Positions 22,400-34,074 are shown, counted from the stretch's first letter. The stretch: DNA of 64,000 nt from Teleogryllus oceanicus (GCA_964035755.1 CAXIVR010000001.1:254572910-254636909), one strand, 5' to 3'. Program-made: numbers and translations. Notes: generated by a model from the sequence alone, not told the origin.

Positions 22400-23489
22400 A
22401 TTTCCGTACTCCCTGGTAATCCGGCACTTCACACTATTGCGGCCAGGCGCACTAGCTTGCAGCAGAATGCAGACGTTTCTAAGAGGTTCATAAAAATGTA
22501 CATCGTTAAGGACATTCCTGTATAATACTCTCACGCAACAGCTTATCCAAAAAAAACTGTTCACTGTTGATGTGATTATTCGTATCTTGATACATTAAGA
22601 TAAACGTAAAAATATTTGTCATACTCTACAATTATTTATTTCATAGGCACAAAAGCTAACATTTTAAGGAGAATTCATAACAAGGAAGATGTTGTCTCGT
22701 GGCAAAATCAAAAACATAGCACACTTACAGCTTACAGCAATTCACATTATGATTTCGCCAAGAGTTCGTTCCTTTGAATCACGATTCTCGAAGAAAAAAC
22801 TTCTATGAAATTTCAAAGGTAAGTATTAGCCTTCATGGTGGATCTTGCTTTCTTATGCAATCACCTCACCTCCAACACAAATTCCTCAATATATTTTTCA
22901 AAAAAGATAACTGTGAAAATGAATTCCTTCCCTACAGCATATCGCCAACACAGATTAATCGCATTTAAAAAATCTGACAACTTAACATTCTTCTCGTTAA
23001 AATAGTTATTATGTGTCATTCATTTTATTTTAGCAAGGATTCAACACAAGGTAACATCATTTGACAGAATCATAAGGCTCTTTACATTATAGACAATTAA
23101 TTATAAGCTTTCTACAATTAAAGTTATTTATTTCATTTGGATTTCTTGGCGACCTTTCAGAATACGGTTAGTCTCCTCATTAGGCAGCAATGTCAATTAA
23201 AGTGGTCAAAATAGTCGATTTTGTTTAACTTCTTCATTGTACTTCGCAAGGGAAACGCTCGCTTATTCGTTTACTACTTGATCAATGCGATATTATTTTT
23301 AACAGAAAATGTTAATTAGAGAACTATAAAGATGCCGTGATTTTTCGAGCCTGTGAGTTTTGCTACCTAACTTTTTAATGTCACTGATACCAGTAAATGA
23401 TCGAACATCCCTCAAATATGAAAATAAAACGCATGAAAATTCCCAAGAAGGATTTTTCATTGTTTACATCATGTTAACCAGAACCCTTG

Positions 23490-23540
<51 letters not shown>

Positions 23541-24280
23541 CATTATTATTATCTAACGTTAGCATGATCGTTAAGGTCAATATTTACTTTTAATCAACGA
23601 AATGAAAAAGTACTGACTGATAGATAAACAAGTCCGAGAGATTTTTCCGCAAATTTGTGAGATACGCAGCCAGAACCACAACAAATCGAAAGAAAACAAA
23701 GAGCACCTTATGTAACAAACGTGGCACGAAACAACAAAGCACAGTTCAAACCACACAGGCGTGCGCACAGGGAGGGGGCAGGGAGGCAGTGACACCCTCC
23801 CCCTGAAATTTTGAAAGGGGTCCTGCACATAGCATACTCACGTAATAAAATGTTATATTTCTGTAAATGTGTTAAATCTCTGATGAAAGGAGGCCTATCG
23901 TCAACACTTATTGCACGTATATCTTAAAGTCAACACTTATTGCACTTCACTCGTTCACCAGCTATTTTTGAATAATTAAAATTATTTTTGTGCTTATTTA
24001 TAAATGACTTTTGCTTTTTTACAAAAACTGGTAGATATTTGCCTAAAACTTCACAATAATTGCACGTTTATATTCAAGATTATTTAAATTTTACTTTTGA
24101 AACGGTGTTCTTAAAAATCGTAACTTGGCATTTGTAACTTGCGAATATAGAGTCAACGAATTAATTTCATTTCCCCCAAAAAATAATAAACTCGTTGCGT
24201 TTAACGCATTTTGAAATGCCATTTTATAATCATCATGAAATCATGTTAAATGTATTTCATAAAAATGTGGCATGAAATAT
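22400..24280. other. AT-rich intergenic stretch with a (TTA)n array and a fragment of the TA-flanked element
   Basis: The (tta)n microsatellite spans 23492-23552. At 23640-23745 'gcagccag', 'aaccgaaagaaa'-like and 'aacaaacgtg' blocks repeat those at 22190-22270, so a third partial copy of the element lies here. A direct duplication 'gtcaacacttattgcac' occurs at about 23897 and 23931. Confidence 0.5.
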
Positions 24281-24299
24281 TTTGAGAACGCGCCCTGAG

Positions 24300-25260
24300 T
24301 ACTCGGAGTTTAGAGATCACATACAATTTCAGTTCAATGCTAACCGTTACACGAGGTATATGTACTGTATTATTATTCCAAGTTCACCTTCAATAAATCA
24401 TAATCACTGAGTTTAGATTGTTCTTATTTGTATCTCCTTGATACGTAACAAATTGGCGAGGAGGTTAATTTGTGAGGATGACCGACGACGACGCAGCTGT
24501 AGCGGTAACAACTCGTTCGAGGCCCAACTCACTGTGGGCTCTACGGCCAAATTCAGTCCAGCGAAGCCAGAAGCATGGTAAGTTTACTAGGGACATCTCG
24601 AGTTTTACTTTGAAGCAAACGAGACAATGGACGCAGCGAAGGCGAAAGCTATCTCGTTCTCGGCATGTGACAACGATACATATACAATCCCACGTTCGTT
24701 ATCAACCCCAATGAAATCGATGGAACTAACCTTCGAGTAAGAGGTGAAAAAGTTGTGCAACCATTTCACCCCGAAACCAAGTACGTTTGTACAATGTTTT
24801 AAATTTTATGGATGGCAACAAAATGAAATTTTGCATAATCGAGGAAATTGAGTGAACATTTGTCAATTTAGATTAACTTTGAGATCAAAACAACTTATTT
24901 GTGGCATGAGTGATACTAGGTTACAAAAGAGGTTATTGGCAGACAGTAACTTCACCTACAAGAAAGACTATGACGAAGCGCGGGCTGCTGAATCAGCATA
25001 CAAGAACGCTGCAGAATTGAATAACCAAACAAAAGTTGTAATGAAAGAAGAGGTAAAAAATAATACAAGAGAAAAGTAAAGATAATCTATGTTTTAGTTA
25101 TGGTGGTGATCACTGGCCGAACACTTGCAGATTTAAAGAAACAAAATGTCTTTGTGAAAAAGTTGGTCACCTAGAAAAGTGTTGTTTGAAGAAGAATATC
25201 GCAAAAATTAACAAAGAGAACGAACGTAAATGACAGAAGAAATTGAATAGGTGCCACGTT
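24300..25260 (+). pseudogene. Gypsy/Mag-type LTR retrotransposon relic: LTR end, primer site and gag
   Basis: The probable LTR 3' part has 'aataaa' near 24393 and ends in 'gtaaca'. It is followed by 'ttggcgaggagg' (about 24450), a typical Mag-group leader just after the LTR. Downstream the gag frame reads 'RSKQLICGMSDTRLQKRLL' and 'YDEARAAESAYKNAAELN', the standard capsid C-terminal pattern of this group. A Cys/His knuckle region follows ('GGDHWPNTCRFKETKCLCE', 'KVGHLEKCC'). Frameshifts and stops break it. The 5' LTR boundary is not defined. Confidence 0.75.
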
Positions 25261-25439
25261 ACAGAAACTATGGGAAAACAATACAACATGTATCTCCTTC
25301 TCAAGTTGAACTCTAATAAAAAACAGGTCAGGGAACAATCCTTGCTTGGAACAAGATGCAGATTAATAGACAGGACGTGATCATAGAAACTCCATGGCCG
25401 GAAGGTCAATTATTGGAAAGGACATGCTCAATAGGTTGT

Positions 25440-25815
25440 GGAGAAAGCATTAGAAGTTGACGGAATCTAAACTTTTTCTAGGGACATGGTAAAAACAGAA
25501 TTTGATGATCGTGAGTGATTGTACTGTCAATGTGAATTTTAATGGCGCAGAGGCCCAGCTCCCACTCTTAATGATGGAAGGAATAGGCCTAGTTTGATGG
25601 GTAGTGACTGATTTATGGAGAGATTTGCCAGATCCTTTTACGTTGCAAAGCAGGATTACTGCGAATATTGAAAAAACGATCGAGGACGTTGTCTTGGAAC
25701 CAGTGAAGCAGTCCTCGTGCGCCATTCCCGTGGTCCCGAAAACAATAGACGTGCGCATCTGTGAGGACTACAGAGGGACGATAAATGCACCAATCAAGAC
25801 TAAAGTGTGATGTAC
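25440..25815 (+). pseudogene. Gypsy relic: protease/RT-linker and start of reverse transcriptase
   Basis: Reading frames give 'NGAEAQLPLLMMEGIG' and, from about 25604, 'DLPDPFTLQSRITANIEKT' followed by 'PVKQSSCAIPVVPKTIDVR' and 'ICEDYRGTINAPIKTKV'. In intact Mag/Gypsy proteins this is the N-terminal RT motif, in which a P-V-x-x-S-x-x-A-x-P-I-V-P-V stretch is followed by V-R-I-C-x-D-x-x-x-T-V-N. It stops at 25810. The next RT piece expected is found 7.9 kb away at 33.69 kb, possibly from the same insertion. Confidence 0.7.
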
Positions 25816-25819
25816 TGAA

Positions 25820-27330
25820 ATATTTATACTATAAATTTCCCCGATCCCATCTCGATACACCACATAGATACTCTTAATTCACATTTTCTTAGGACATATG
25901 TTAATATTTGGGAATGTCTCTATACAGATAACATCGAAAATGTATGTGAAACTAATGATCATTCATTGTTAGATAAAATTCCTATTGCCTTTATAAAAAT
26001 AATACTACGACGTATTTCTATGTTCAACAAATGAAAAATATATTAGATTTCTATATGAAAGAAGAAAAAAATTGAACAAAAGAACAAGAACTAAATTACT
26101 TGACATCGAATTTATCCATCCCATTAAAGGCCTTTATCTTTGTTTTATAAGCCAAATAATAACACTGTTTCATTCATCAGTCAAAGAAACTAATACATGC
26201 ATGACTTGCCTTTCTTCTCGACTGTTCCCTATTCCTAGATCCGGCACGCCACTCCATCGCATCATCAAGACTCCAGCGCCAAATTCCACTTGTCGAAGTT
26301 ACTTCCAGATTCCACACGTTTAAATTTCTCATTTCCTTTCAAAACTACCATATAGTGTATATATACATACTATATGGTTGGTTGCAATACGTACTACTCA
26401 CGGTTACTGTATCATGTATATTGTAACCCTCTTCCTCATTAATCTTATATCCCCGAGGGGCGCCTAGCTCTCGAATAACGTGATGGCCAACTAAAAGGAC
26501 CAGCCAACGTGACCACTTTTGAAAAATGCCACTGTCGGATGAGAACATGTATTCATACTCGATTTAGGGTAGTTTCGTTTCATTTTGTGTTGGAAAGCCG
26601 TTGCCAACCTTCATACAATTACCCTGTATATATTTCCTTTACATGATAGGGACATTTTTTAAATTTCAAGTTTGCAATGAAAAAATGACTACATCCGTTC
26701 ATTCCGCCAACATTCAAGCCGTTCATGTGGCCTGGCTAGTTTGGGATTCGCATTTCGCGGTTGGCTGTTTTTTCATAAATCTGCATTTAGTGACTTCGTT
26801 TACTTTATTAATTTAGTACTATACGTTTTTTATTTTTATTTATTATTTTCCAATTATTTTCATCACTAATCACAATGGAGTTAGTCGAGATAGTTTTAAT
26901 AGCAATGGTTAGTTTTTCGATTTAGTATTTTTGTGTAAAATTAATTTTATTATATTTATTATTAATTTGTCTGAATCCAATTTATTAATAAATGAAAAAT
27001 AATGGGCAGTCCAACTACATCTCGGCCTATTCTTAGTATTTCGTCTAATGTTAAAGCAAATTCAAATTTCTCATCAAAAGGGAAATGTTAATTTATATTG
27101 TGGATTGTGGACGGAATCAGTAGAAGAAGGGGTCCTATCACTCATACTTGGTTAACAAAACTAATGGCAAAATTATTACAGGTAAGATTAATGTTTTTAT
27201 TTCTAAATTTTATATTTTAAAACAGGCAGGTGAAGTTTTTATAATTAAAATAGTCATTGGTATAATTATTGTCTATAATTATTAATTATCATTAGTTATA
27301 TATTAATAGTAATAAATCCTATTTTATTTT
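25820..27330. other. AT-rich intergenic stretch, nothing recognised
   Basis: No exon or domain recognised; short ORFs only. Confidence 0.4.
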
Positions 27331-27339
27331 TTCCACTTT

Positions 27340-27500
27340 CTGTATGGTTACAGTTGGAAGTGAAGTCTGTTGAAACAATTATGAACAAACAAAAAACAAG
27401 AAGCTCCGACCACACCCAAAAAGCCCCCTAAAAAGACCCATCCAGTTACTGATATTGACAATTTTACAAAGGATGGAATTTCCAATAAAATATAGTGTAG
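27340..27500 (+). pseudogene. Possible transposon-derived coding fragment
   Basis: A short frame gives Lys/Pro-rich text followed by 'THPVTDIDNFTKDG'. This resembles the start of a conserved region in some DDE-type transposon proteins of insects ('T-D-I-D-D-F-x-K-x-x-I'). It is too short for a firm assignment. Confidence 0.2.
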
Positions 27501-27509
27501 TTTGGTTAA

Positions 27510-29340
27510 GATAATCATTTAGAATTTTTAATTAGTTTTGAATTTCAAAATTTTATTAATTTTAAGAATGATCAACTTGTTTTGAAGTGTTTTATGTGAA
27601 ATGCCATGCCATTCTTTTATGTAGATCTTGGTATTTCTATATGAAAACAGGTGATGGAGCATTACATTTTCAAGGCATCCAGACCTCCTTGAAGCTTGTA
27701 GTAAACGCATATTGGTTTTACTTGTTTTGTGGAAAGAAAAATAAATAAGCCCATGTGAATGAGAGTAAAACAATTTTTAAAAGTTTCATAATAATTTTTA
27801 AAAGAATACTTCATAAAGAATTATATTAGAAACCCAAGTAAACTCCAGCACACTAAATATTGTAGTTTTTTTAAAATTAAGCATAGCTATACATATGAAT
27901 GGTTATTTTTTTTCTGGACCGTTAACTTTAATATGGTTTCATTTTATTTAACCTGTTTGTAACAGTTGATTGGCAACATTTGCAACATTACTTATAACTT
28001 AATTTTGAGAAAGTGGCACCATATCTCTCTCCCCAAATCCCACATGCATTTTGAAATCTCTTTGACACAACACACTAATTTTAATAGTGAAAATAACCAT
28101 TATCTTACCTTGAAATTTTTCACATTCCTCATCAGCACTGCAAGAGCATGTGTATCTGGTGTAATAAGTATATTAATTTTTTTGTCCAGATGTTATTTTA
28201 GACAGTCATATACATATTGCAAACCAAAAAATTAATAAAAAAACATAATTTAGATTCAAATGTTATTGAAAGATTCTGTTAATTTTTTAAACATTTTTCA
28301 TTTCTCAACATTTTGAGGAGCATTTTTCCTGTTCTTCAGGAGTCTAATTTGAATATAAACAGAAAGGATTATAAAATAAATTAAAATTTTCTAACTTTTA
28401 AGATTACAGTTAAACAAATTGAAATATATTATAATAAATATGTACCAGGTACAAATGAACTCACCTTAATAAATTGTCATTTTTTAATCTAATTTTAATT
28501 CAAGTAAAATTACTACATCTTACAAGGAAGCAAATCCTTAACAACAACTTCCATTTTGTCAGAGATCAAATAGAGCAGAAGAAGGGGAGAGGAGATAAAT
28601 TGGTAATGGAAGAAAGTTAAGAGACATTCGATTTTTGAATTTGAATAGGAAAAAAAACTTTTCTAAGTTGGAAATTTGTATACTTTGTTTCTAAAATTTC
28701 TATGTTTTATCTTTTATTTTATGTTTTCACATCGTTATAAATGCAGGAAATTTGACTACTTTCAACTTTTGTATTCCTTATGTCACTTAACTTTACATGT
28801 AATGTTTCGGAAATCATTCTGGGATAAGTCTACTGAGAACCTAAAATTAGGTTTTCAATAAGTATATGACAGTCTAAATCAAAATCTAAACAAAAAAATC
28901 TAATAAAATCTTAATGATAGTCTGAAGATAATGAAATATATTAATCTTGTATTGCTTCGAGGCCTATTGGGAATAATTTGGCATGTATTTGTAATGGAAA
29001 CTGGTGTATAATATGATCATTCTCATTTGATTAATAATTTAGCAAGTTAATGAGGTTTACTATTAAATTACTGTGTGATCATGGTGTAGTTTATAGCATT
29101 GCAGTCACGAATTTATGCAAGTTTATATATTTACTGTGTCATTTATGTTCACAGTGCATATTCCTGTTTCAATAAATAACTTTTAAACAATCAAAAAGTT
29201 AAATTCGTTACCAAAAGTAACCCTATAACATGTATCACACTCTGTTTAATGCAGAAGAAATAGGTATAAAGAGAAAGTCGGTCACTGGTAAGAACAGGCA
29301 AGTTACTGAAGACTATTTATATTAAAACAATGTAGACTTT
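27510..29340. other. AT-rich intergenic stretch, nothing recognised
   Basis: Many short AT-driven ORFs, none with a domain I recognise. Confidence 0.4.
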
Positions 29341-29356
29341 CAAAGCTGGATATATT

Positions 29357-29475
29357 ATTAAAAATACCTTTAGGGCTACATAACTGTGGTCTATGAGACA
29401 TATTTTGCCCAACAGAACGTTTGGCAAAATATGTGTTATAGACCACGGTTATGTAGTCTGAAAGGTATTTTTAAT
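29357..29475. repeat. 119-bp foldback with ~53-bp arms
   Basis: The left arm 29357-29409 pairs with the right arm 29423-29475 with few mismatches. Shared blocks are 'attaaaaatacctt', 'tggtctat' and 'catattttgcc'. The loop is 13 bases. No protein content; MITE-like. Confidence 0.9.
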
Positions 29476-29630
29476 ACTATTTATATTATTTATGAATTTC
29501 TTATTTTTTAAACAATTACTTACTTTCGAAAGATAATGAATAATTAAACAGCTAAATAAAATTGAAGCTTTTGCATTAATATTAATATCACTGGACTGTT
29601 AGAAACAATTCATTAGGTCACATAAAATTA

Positions 29631-29724
<94 letters not shown>
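29631..29724. repeat. (TA)n microsatellite
   Basis: An uninterrupted run of about 45 TA units. Confidence 0.98.
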
Positions 29725-29726
<2 letters not shown>

Positions 29727-29871
29727 AATGAATATTTTTTCAATATAAATCATTATTGACAGATGAAACAATGAATAAATTGATAATACTAGCAACGCAA
29801 AGTTATTTTTAACACAGAAGTCAGACTACAGATAACTTTTAATTTTGTGTTTCTCATTTGCCCTTCACGCA

Positions 29872-30105
29872 CTTTAACATATTTCACGCTCGCACTTCTT
29901 TTTATTGAAGGTCGCAACAACATCTAGGACATTAGCGACCACTATTGGAGTTAACGGTATGGTAACTATGAAGACGAAACGATATGGTGATGATAAGGGG
30001 TGAAAGGACGAACAGAAATACAACCATGCCCGAGGCGGGACTCGAACCCGCGACCCTTCGGTCCGAGACGACGACACTTCTACCTTAGCGATCTCGGTCA
30101 CCGGA
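29872..30105 (-). repeat. tRNA-derived SINE family C
   Basis: Read on the minus strand, a 74-base tRNA-like head lies at 30028-30101. Its acceptor arms pair at 6 of 7 positions and its B box 'gggttcgagtccc' is perfect (30037-30049). The putative anticodon arm does not form a standard 7-base loop with a recognisable anticodon, so this is not a functional tRNA gene. It is followed by a ~150 bp body ending in 'caataaaaagaagtgcg'. Confidence 0.7.
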
Positions 30106-30497
30106 TTGGCGCTTGCATTTGTTGAAAATGATAACTCATTTACGTAGCTTCATTGTTCACCGAGTTAATATTAGTTAACAGATAAAAATCTTGTTTAATG
30201 CTAATTAACAGTGAGACGCACATTATTGTACTGTGAAGTCTTCAATAGCACTAGAAGTGAGTGACAACAAACAAAATAAAAGCGAGAGTTGATCAGAATG
30301 ATGTTTCATAAGTTGACTACTCCGACAGGAAATCCATTTGGCTGGCATATCGCGAATCTATTGCGGTCTAATAGACAGCCTGGATTTGTACGGAGGGGCG
30401 GAAACATCTCCGGAATGACACATTCCCTGGCTTCCCCGTCGTCTCCTGTGGACGGCTTTGCCCGGTTGCTCTGAAACGGGGTTGGTAAGGAATGTAT

Positions 30498-30564
30498 GCG
30501 TGATCACGAACGACTTAGAATATACTAGTATATACTAGTATATTCTATCTCGTTGTGATCACGC
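30498..30564. repeat. 67-bp near-perfect palindrome
   Basis: The arms start 'gcgtgatcacgaacgactta' and meet at the self-complementary core 'tatactagtatatactagta'. Only a few arm mismatches. Confidence 0.9.
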
Positions 30565-30834
30565 TTGTGCATGGATAACCACATAGGAATTTTTATAATT
30601 CTGAATTTCCTGATAAAAAAAAAGGACCGACCAAAAGGAAATTCCCGAGGTGTAGCCTCTGGCTTACAATCCTTTAATCTTAATCTAACTTAACCTAAAT
30701 TACGCCCGGCGGTGGCGGTGGCGGAGTTGCGGCACCCGGGATTTCGAGCAGGCGGGCGACATCGTCTCAGCGGCTGTTGGCGCGGCAGTCAAACCCCGGG
30801 TCGGCGTCAGCTGATCCGTGTAGACGGCCCAAGC

Positions 30835-31290
30835 GGGAACCGGGAGAGGTGACTCAGTGCATCAACTGATGTCACTGCAGTGCCTCTGACCGGAAGTTCC
30901 TAGGTTCGACTCTCGACAGAGGAATGATTTTCGATACTAGCTTGTCAGCTAGATCGAATTCGGTGACTGTCATTCTAGAGGCCGGCTGCTCTAAACGGCG
31001 GATTCTCGTGGTTTCTCCGATCAACACCCAGTGCAGTACCCTAACAAACGGGCCACGGACCACGCGCGATCTTTCCTTTCTCTTCTTTGTCCTATCCTCA
31101 CACACTTACACTAACATGCACTACACTACCACACATGCCGCTAGTCGACGGCAGGTCGGCGCTGGATATCGCCATCCAGCAGGAAAAGATCACCGCCATC
31201 TCCCAATGAACATGCACTAAACTTACGGGACGAATGCCCTCAGTAGTTGACGCGCCCGGAATCACTAACAACCAACCAACAACCAACCCA
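30835..31290 (+). repeat. SINE family A, near full-length copy
   Basis: The tRNA-like head includes 'gtgcatcaactgatgtcact' and the B-box-like 'ggttcgactct' (about 30903-30913). It is followed by the conserved family blocks ('cagtaccctaac', 'accacacatgccg', 'gacggcaggtcggcgctgg') and a tail of 'aacc' repeats (31268-31287). The GC-rich block with a possible first exon starts directly after it. Confidence 0.8.
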
Positions 31291-31740
31291 AGCGGGCCCG
31301 GTGGCGGCCCCCGAGCGGCGGCTTTGCTGCTCCCGGCGGGCAGCCCGTCCGGTTGCGGGGCGGCGCGTGGGCGTGACCCGCGTCGCAGGGTGGATCAGCA
31401 ATGGCGTTCAGCGAGAACGACGTTGGCGGCGGTGCTAACGGGTGCCGTAAGTTCTCCGTTCCTCCGACTCCGCCATAAGTTCGACATCGTTCATTGTTTA
31501 TTCGCCCATTGCTTGTTGGTTCGTCCGGCGGCAATTATCTTGTTCTCATCCTCGCCCAACCAGCACACCCAGTCGGCGTCCGGGGAGAATATTTCGCCGG
31601 ACATGTATTGCCGGTCGTGGCGCGGCTCGATAGTTAAGTGCAGTGTTAGGCGAGCATGGACTCCTGGGAACCAAGTCACCCTTCAAACCGCTCTCCCGGC
31701 ACGAAGTCTAATATCTTATATGCTGCGACCTTAGAAGCAA
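31290..31740 (+). promoter_or_regulatory. CpG-rich block, possible promoter/first-exon region
   Basis: About 450 bp of CpG-rich sequence in an AT-rich neighbourhood, with a good translation start context and splice donor inside it (see 31401). No TATA box or other defined element was identified. Part of it may instead belong to a GC-rich repeat. Confidence 0.3.
31401..31446 (+). CDS. Candidate short first coding exon (unidentified gene)
   Basis: An ATG in a good context ('atcagcaatgg') opens a 15-codon frame 'MAFSENDVGGGANGC'. It runs into a strong donor, 'gtgcc|gtaagt', at 31447, ending in phase 1. It lies in a CpG-rich block. Gly-rich start exons of this kind are common in insect genes, but no matching second exon was identified downstream, so the gene is unknown and the exon could be fortuitous. 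Confidence 0.3.
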
Positions 31741-31871
31741 GTGTTCATTCTCGTCGCGATCTCCCCGACAATGTGATCCTTACTAGCCGCGTTCTACCAA
31801 CCGAACGCACGACAGAGTTTTAGCCGTGGGAGAATACGTGGTTCCAGCTTCTAGTTCTCGGCGATAATCCC

Positions 31872-31925
<54 letters not shown>
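31872..31925. repeat. (TA)n microsatellite
   Basis: An uninterrupted run of TA dinucleotides. Confidence 0.97.
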
Positions 31926-31929
<4 letters not shown>

Positions 31930-32044
31930 AATATCGGAGAATCGAAATCGTGATTAAAAAATAGGGTTATTAAAAATAGGGTTATTATAGGGGTATCATG
32001 TAAGCAAATTTTATTGTTACTGCTTTTGAACGATAGTCTCCTGG

Positions 32045-32370
32045 TTTAAATTTGTTCTTCGTGTCCAAAACAATCAATGAGTGTTGGTTGATTTGAGGAT
32101 CTTGACAGAACTGGCCATGGGTCATTAACTTCTACCACTTCACGTGTATGATCTGTGACGTTTCCAAAGTCCGGTGCAACATTAGTTGGCTTGGCCCTCT
32201 TGTTTTCGGTGGAGCTGAATACTGCCCGGTATAAAATGTGTTTTTTAATTAATAGTATTGTGTGATTTTCCACCCGGCGAAAATGTTGTTTCACATATTC
32301 TGTAAATAGCACTATTGTCATCTTTCGAGTTCTCTTCAAAACAATTCCACACTTTACTCATTTTGTATAT
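32045..32370 (-). pseudogene. hAT transposase relic: BED zinc-finger N-terminus
   Basis: On the minus strand the sequence begins 'MSKVWNCFEENSKDDNSA' and runs through a decayed Cys pair region 'IYRICETTFSPGGKSHNT'. This is the layout of a BED zinc finger (S-K-V-W-x-x-F ... C-x-x-C ... GGK) as in ZBED-type hAT transposases. A later segment 'RSSNQPTLIDCF' resembles the linker after the finger in that family. The first Cys of the CxxC pair is changed to Tyr and frames shift, so it is dead. Confidence 0.55.
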
Positions 32371-32399
32371 GGAATGCACCAATATAGTGGTCCTTCAGT

Positions 32400-32820
32400 T
32401 ACTTTAAAACGCAGAACTGAGATCAAGAGCTCCACGATGGGCTGAGGAGGGAAGTATCCCGGGAAGAAACATCGTCATCGGGCATTGGATATCGAGCCTG
32501 TTGAGAGACAGGCTAGATTGCCAGGAGCTCACAAGGAAGAGTTTCTCAAAGTTAAACTGGTCGTGATTTGCGTTCTATCTCAAAAGATGATGACAGGCGC
32601 GAGTGCGATAAAGAGGGCTCGGCGCCGGGGCGTTGCAGCGTTAGCTAATTTCAACGATTGTAAGTGAATCCAAACAGACGGACACAACACTTACAAAATT
32701 CCGAATAACTCAATTTCAGTATTTACATTAGAAATTTCAAATTAGATAAGAATTTATTATTAAATTTAATTTGTTTTGTAAGCATCCTCAAATACTGAAC
32801 CCCCGAAAATGCTTTGACAT
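32400..32820. other. Intergenic spacer between two hAT relics, nothing recognised
   Basis: No supported feature. A 60-residue ORF at 32485-32667 has no known domain. Confidence 0.35.
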
Positions 32821-32829
32821 GTCAAACAT

Positions 32830-33130
32830 GCATGTGGTCTCTTTATAGAAATATTCTGAAGCGTGACAAAATATCATGCTTATACGAAACCACACCACAA
32901 ACGGATGAATTAAATGTATGGACTTGCTTCCTCCTGATGCAAATACACTATCTTACTGGCAAAACAAAATGACTCTCCCCAAGTGAAGAAAAAAGTGCTG
33001 TTCGATACCTGTACATTCCATCAGATACAGTGTTTTTGGAGAAACTTTTCAGCACAGCTGCATTGATACGTGACAAAAAAAGAAAGAAAGAAATAGAATG
33101 GATCCAGAAAGCGTTAGAAAGTTGGTTTTT
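32830..33130 (+). pseudogene. hAT transposase relic: C-terminal dimerisation domain
   Basis: On the + strand the frame reads '...DELNVWTCFLL', then 'EKSAVRYLYIPSDTVFLEK', 'LFSTAALIRDKKRKK'. This follows the hAT C-terminal signature: a Trp-containing start, 'A-x-x-Y-L-x-I-P-x-T-S-V-x-x-E-R-x-F-S-T-A-G', then basic residues. Substitutions at the usual S-E-R position and an internal stop show decay. It is opposite in orientation to the BED-finger relic 0.5 kb upstream. Confidence 0.6.
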
Positions 33131-33344
33131 CTAAATACTTATCTTTAAAAACTTTAAAAAATTAATGTTCATCTCAATAGTTTTTAAATATTAAAATAGT
33201 GCATGCATGTATGAAGAACAAAATATATCCTTTCAATTCTGATTGAACCACTGTTGCTGTTAAGTCTTCAAAGTAGTATCGTATCGAAGCTCTCAGACAG
33301 GTAACAGTATCGAGAATCGAGAAATTTAGGTATCGACCCATCAC

Positions 33345-33395
33345 TAATTTATATATATATATATATATACACACACATATATATATATATATATG
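33345..33395. repeat. (TA)n/(CA)n microsatellite
   Basis: TA run interrupted by a short 'cacacaca' block. Confidence 0.9.
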
Positions 33396-33689
33396 ACGCC
33401 ACGGAATGCAGAGAAGGCTTCCATCAAAGATGTTAGGAGCTCTTTGTTCTACTCTTACATAGAGTAAGAAATGTATTTCAAAAAATAAAAAATTATTCTG
33501 CGAGTAACTTCTGAAGAAGAGGAAAATAAGTCTTCGAAACGTGGAGATGAAAAACTTAAAAAATTAATAGAATATTTTAATAAATTTATTTAATCTAAAT
33601 TGTTTTCGGGTTAATGAGTCTCTGTTTTCAATTGTTTAAAAAAGTGACTGTCTGAAATACTCTGGAAAAAAATCCTGTCAACAGAAACT

Positions 33690-34070
33690 TAACGACAGTG
33701 TGATAGATAATCGAATCTTCAATGACGTTCTCCATGTACCCAACGAGGAGACTTTTCCGAGTGACAGACTGCCATTTGGAATCTCATCGGCTCCGGCTTT
33801 ATTTCAACTGCTGATGGAGAATTTACTGAAAGGAGTTAGGGTATATCTTCATGATATATTAATAATCGGCAGTACGGAAAATTTTGGACCAAGAGGAAGT
33901 TTACCCTATCGAAGATAAAGACTATTCGCCAGGCAGCAACGTCAAAAGATAGAAGTCAGTTGGTATCATTTTTGGGCTCAAACAATATTTTCGAAATATT
34001 CATATCAAGTGTTGCTAAAAACCTTAAAGCAGTTATTAGATGCGTGTATTGGTTGTGAAACTACCAGAGC
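33690..34070 (+). pseudogene. Gypsy relic: reverse transcriptase palm
   Basis: The frame at 33700-33906 includes 'DRLPFGISSAPALFQLLME' and 'VYLHDILIIGSTEN'. These correspond to the conserved Gypsy RT blocks 'RLPFGxxSAPxxFQ' and the catalytic 'YLDDI'; here the first Asp of the pair is His. It continues in broken frames to about 34070 ('QLVSFLG...', 'LPELPVFIA'), where a LINE interrupts it. The matching RNase H section resumes at 35.1 kb. Confidence 0.75.
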
Positions 34071-34074
34071 TACC

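Noticed and set aside
30028..30101. Functional tRNA gene
   Set aside because: B box and acceptor arm are good, but the anticodon arm is not canonical and a SINE body follows.
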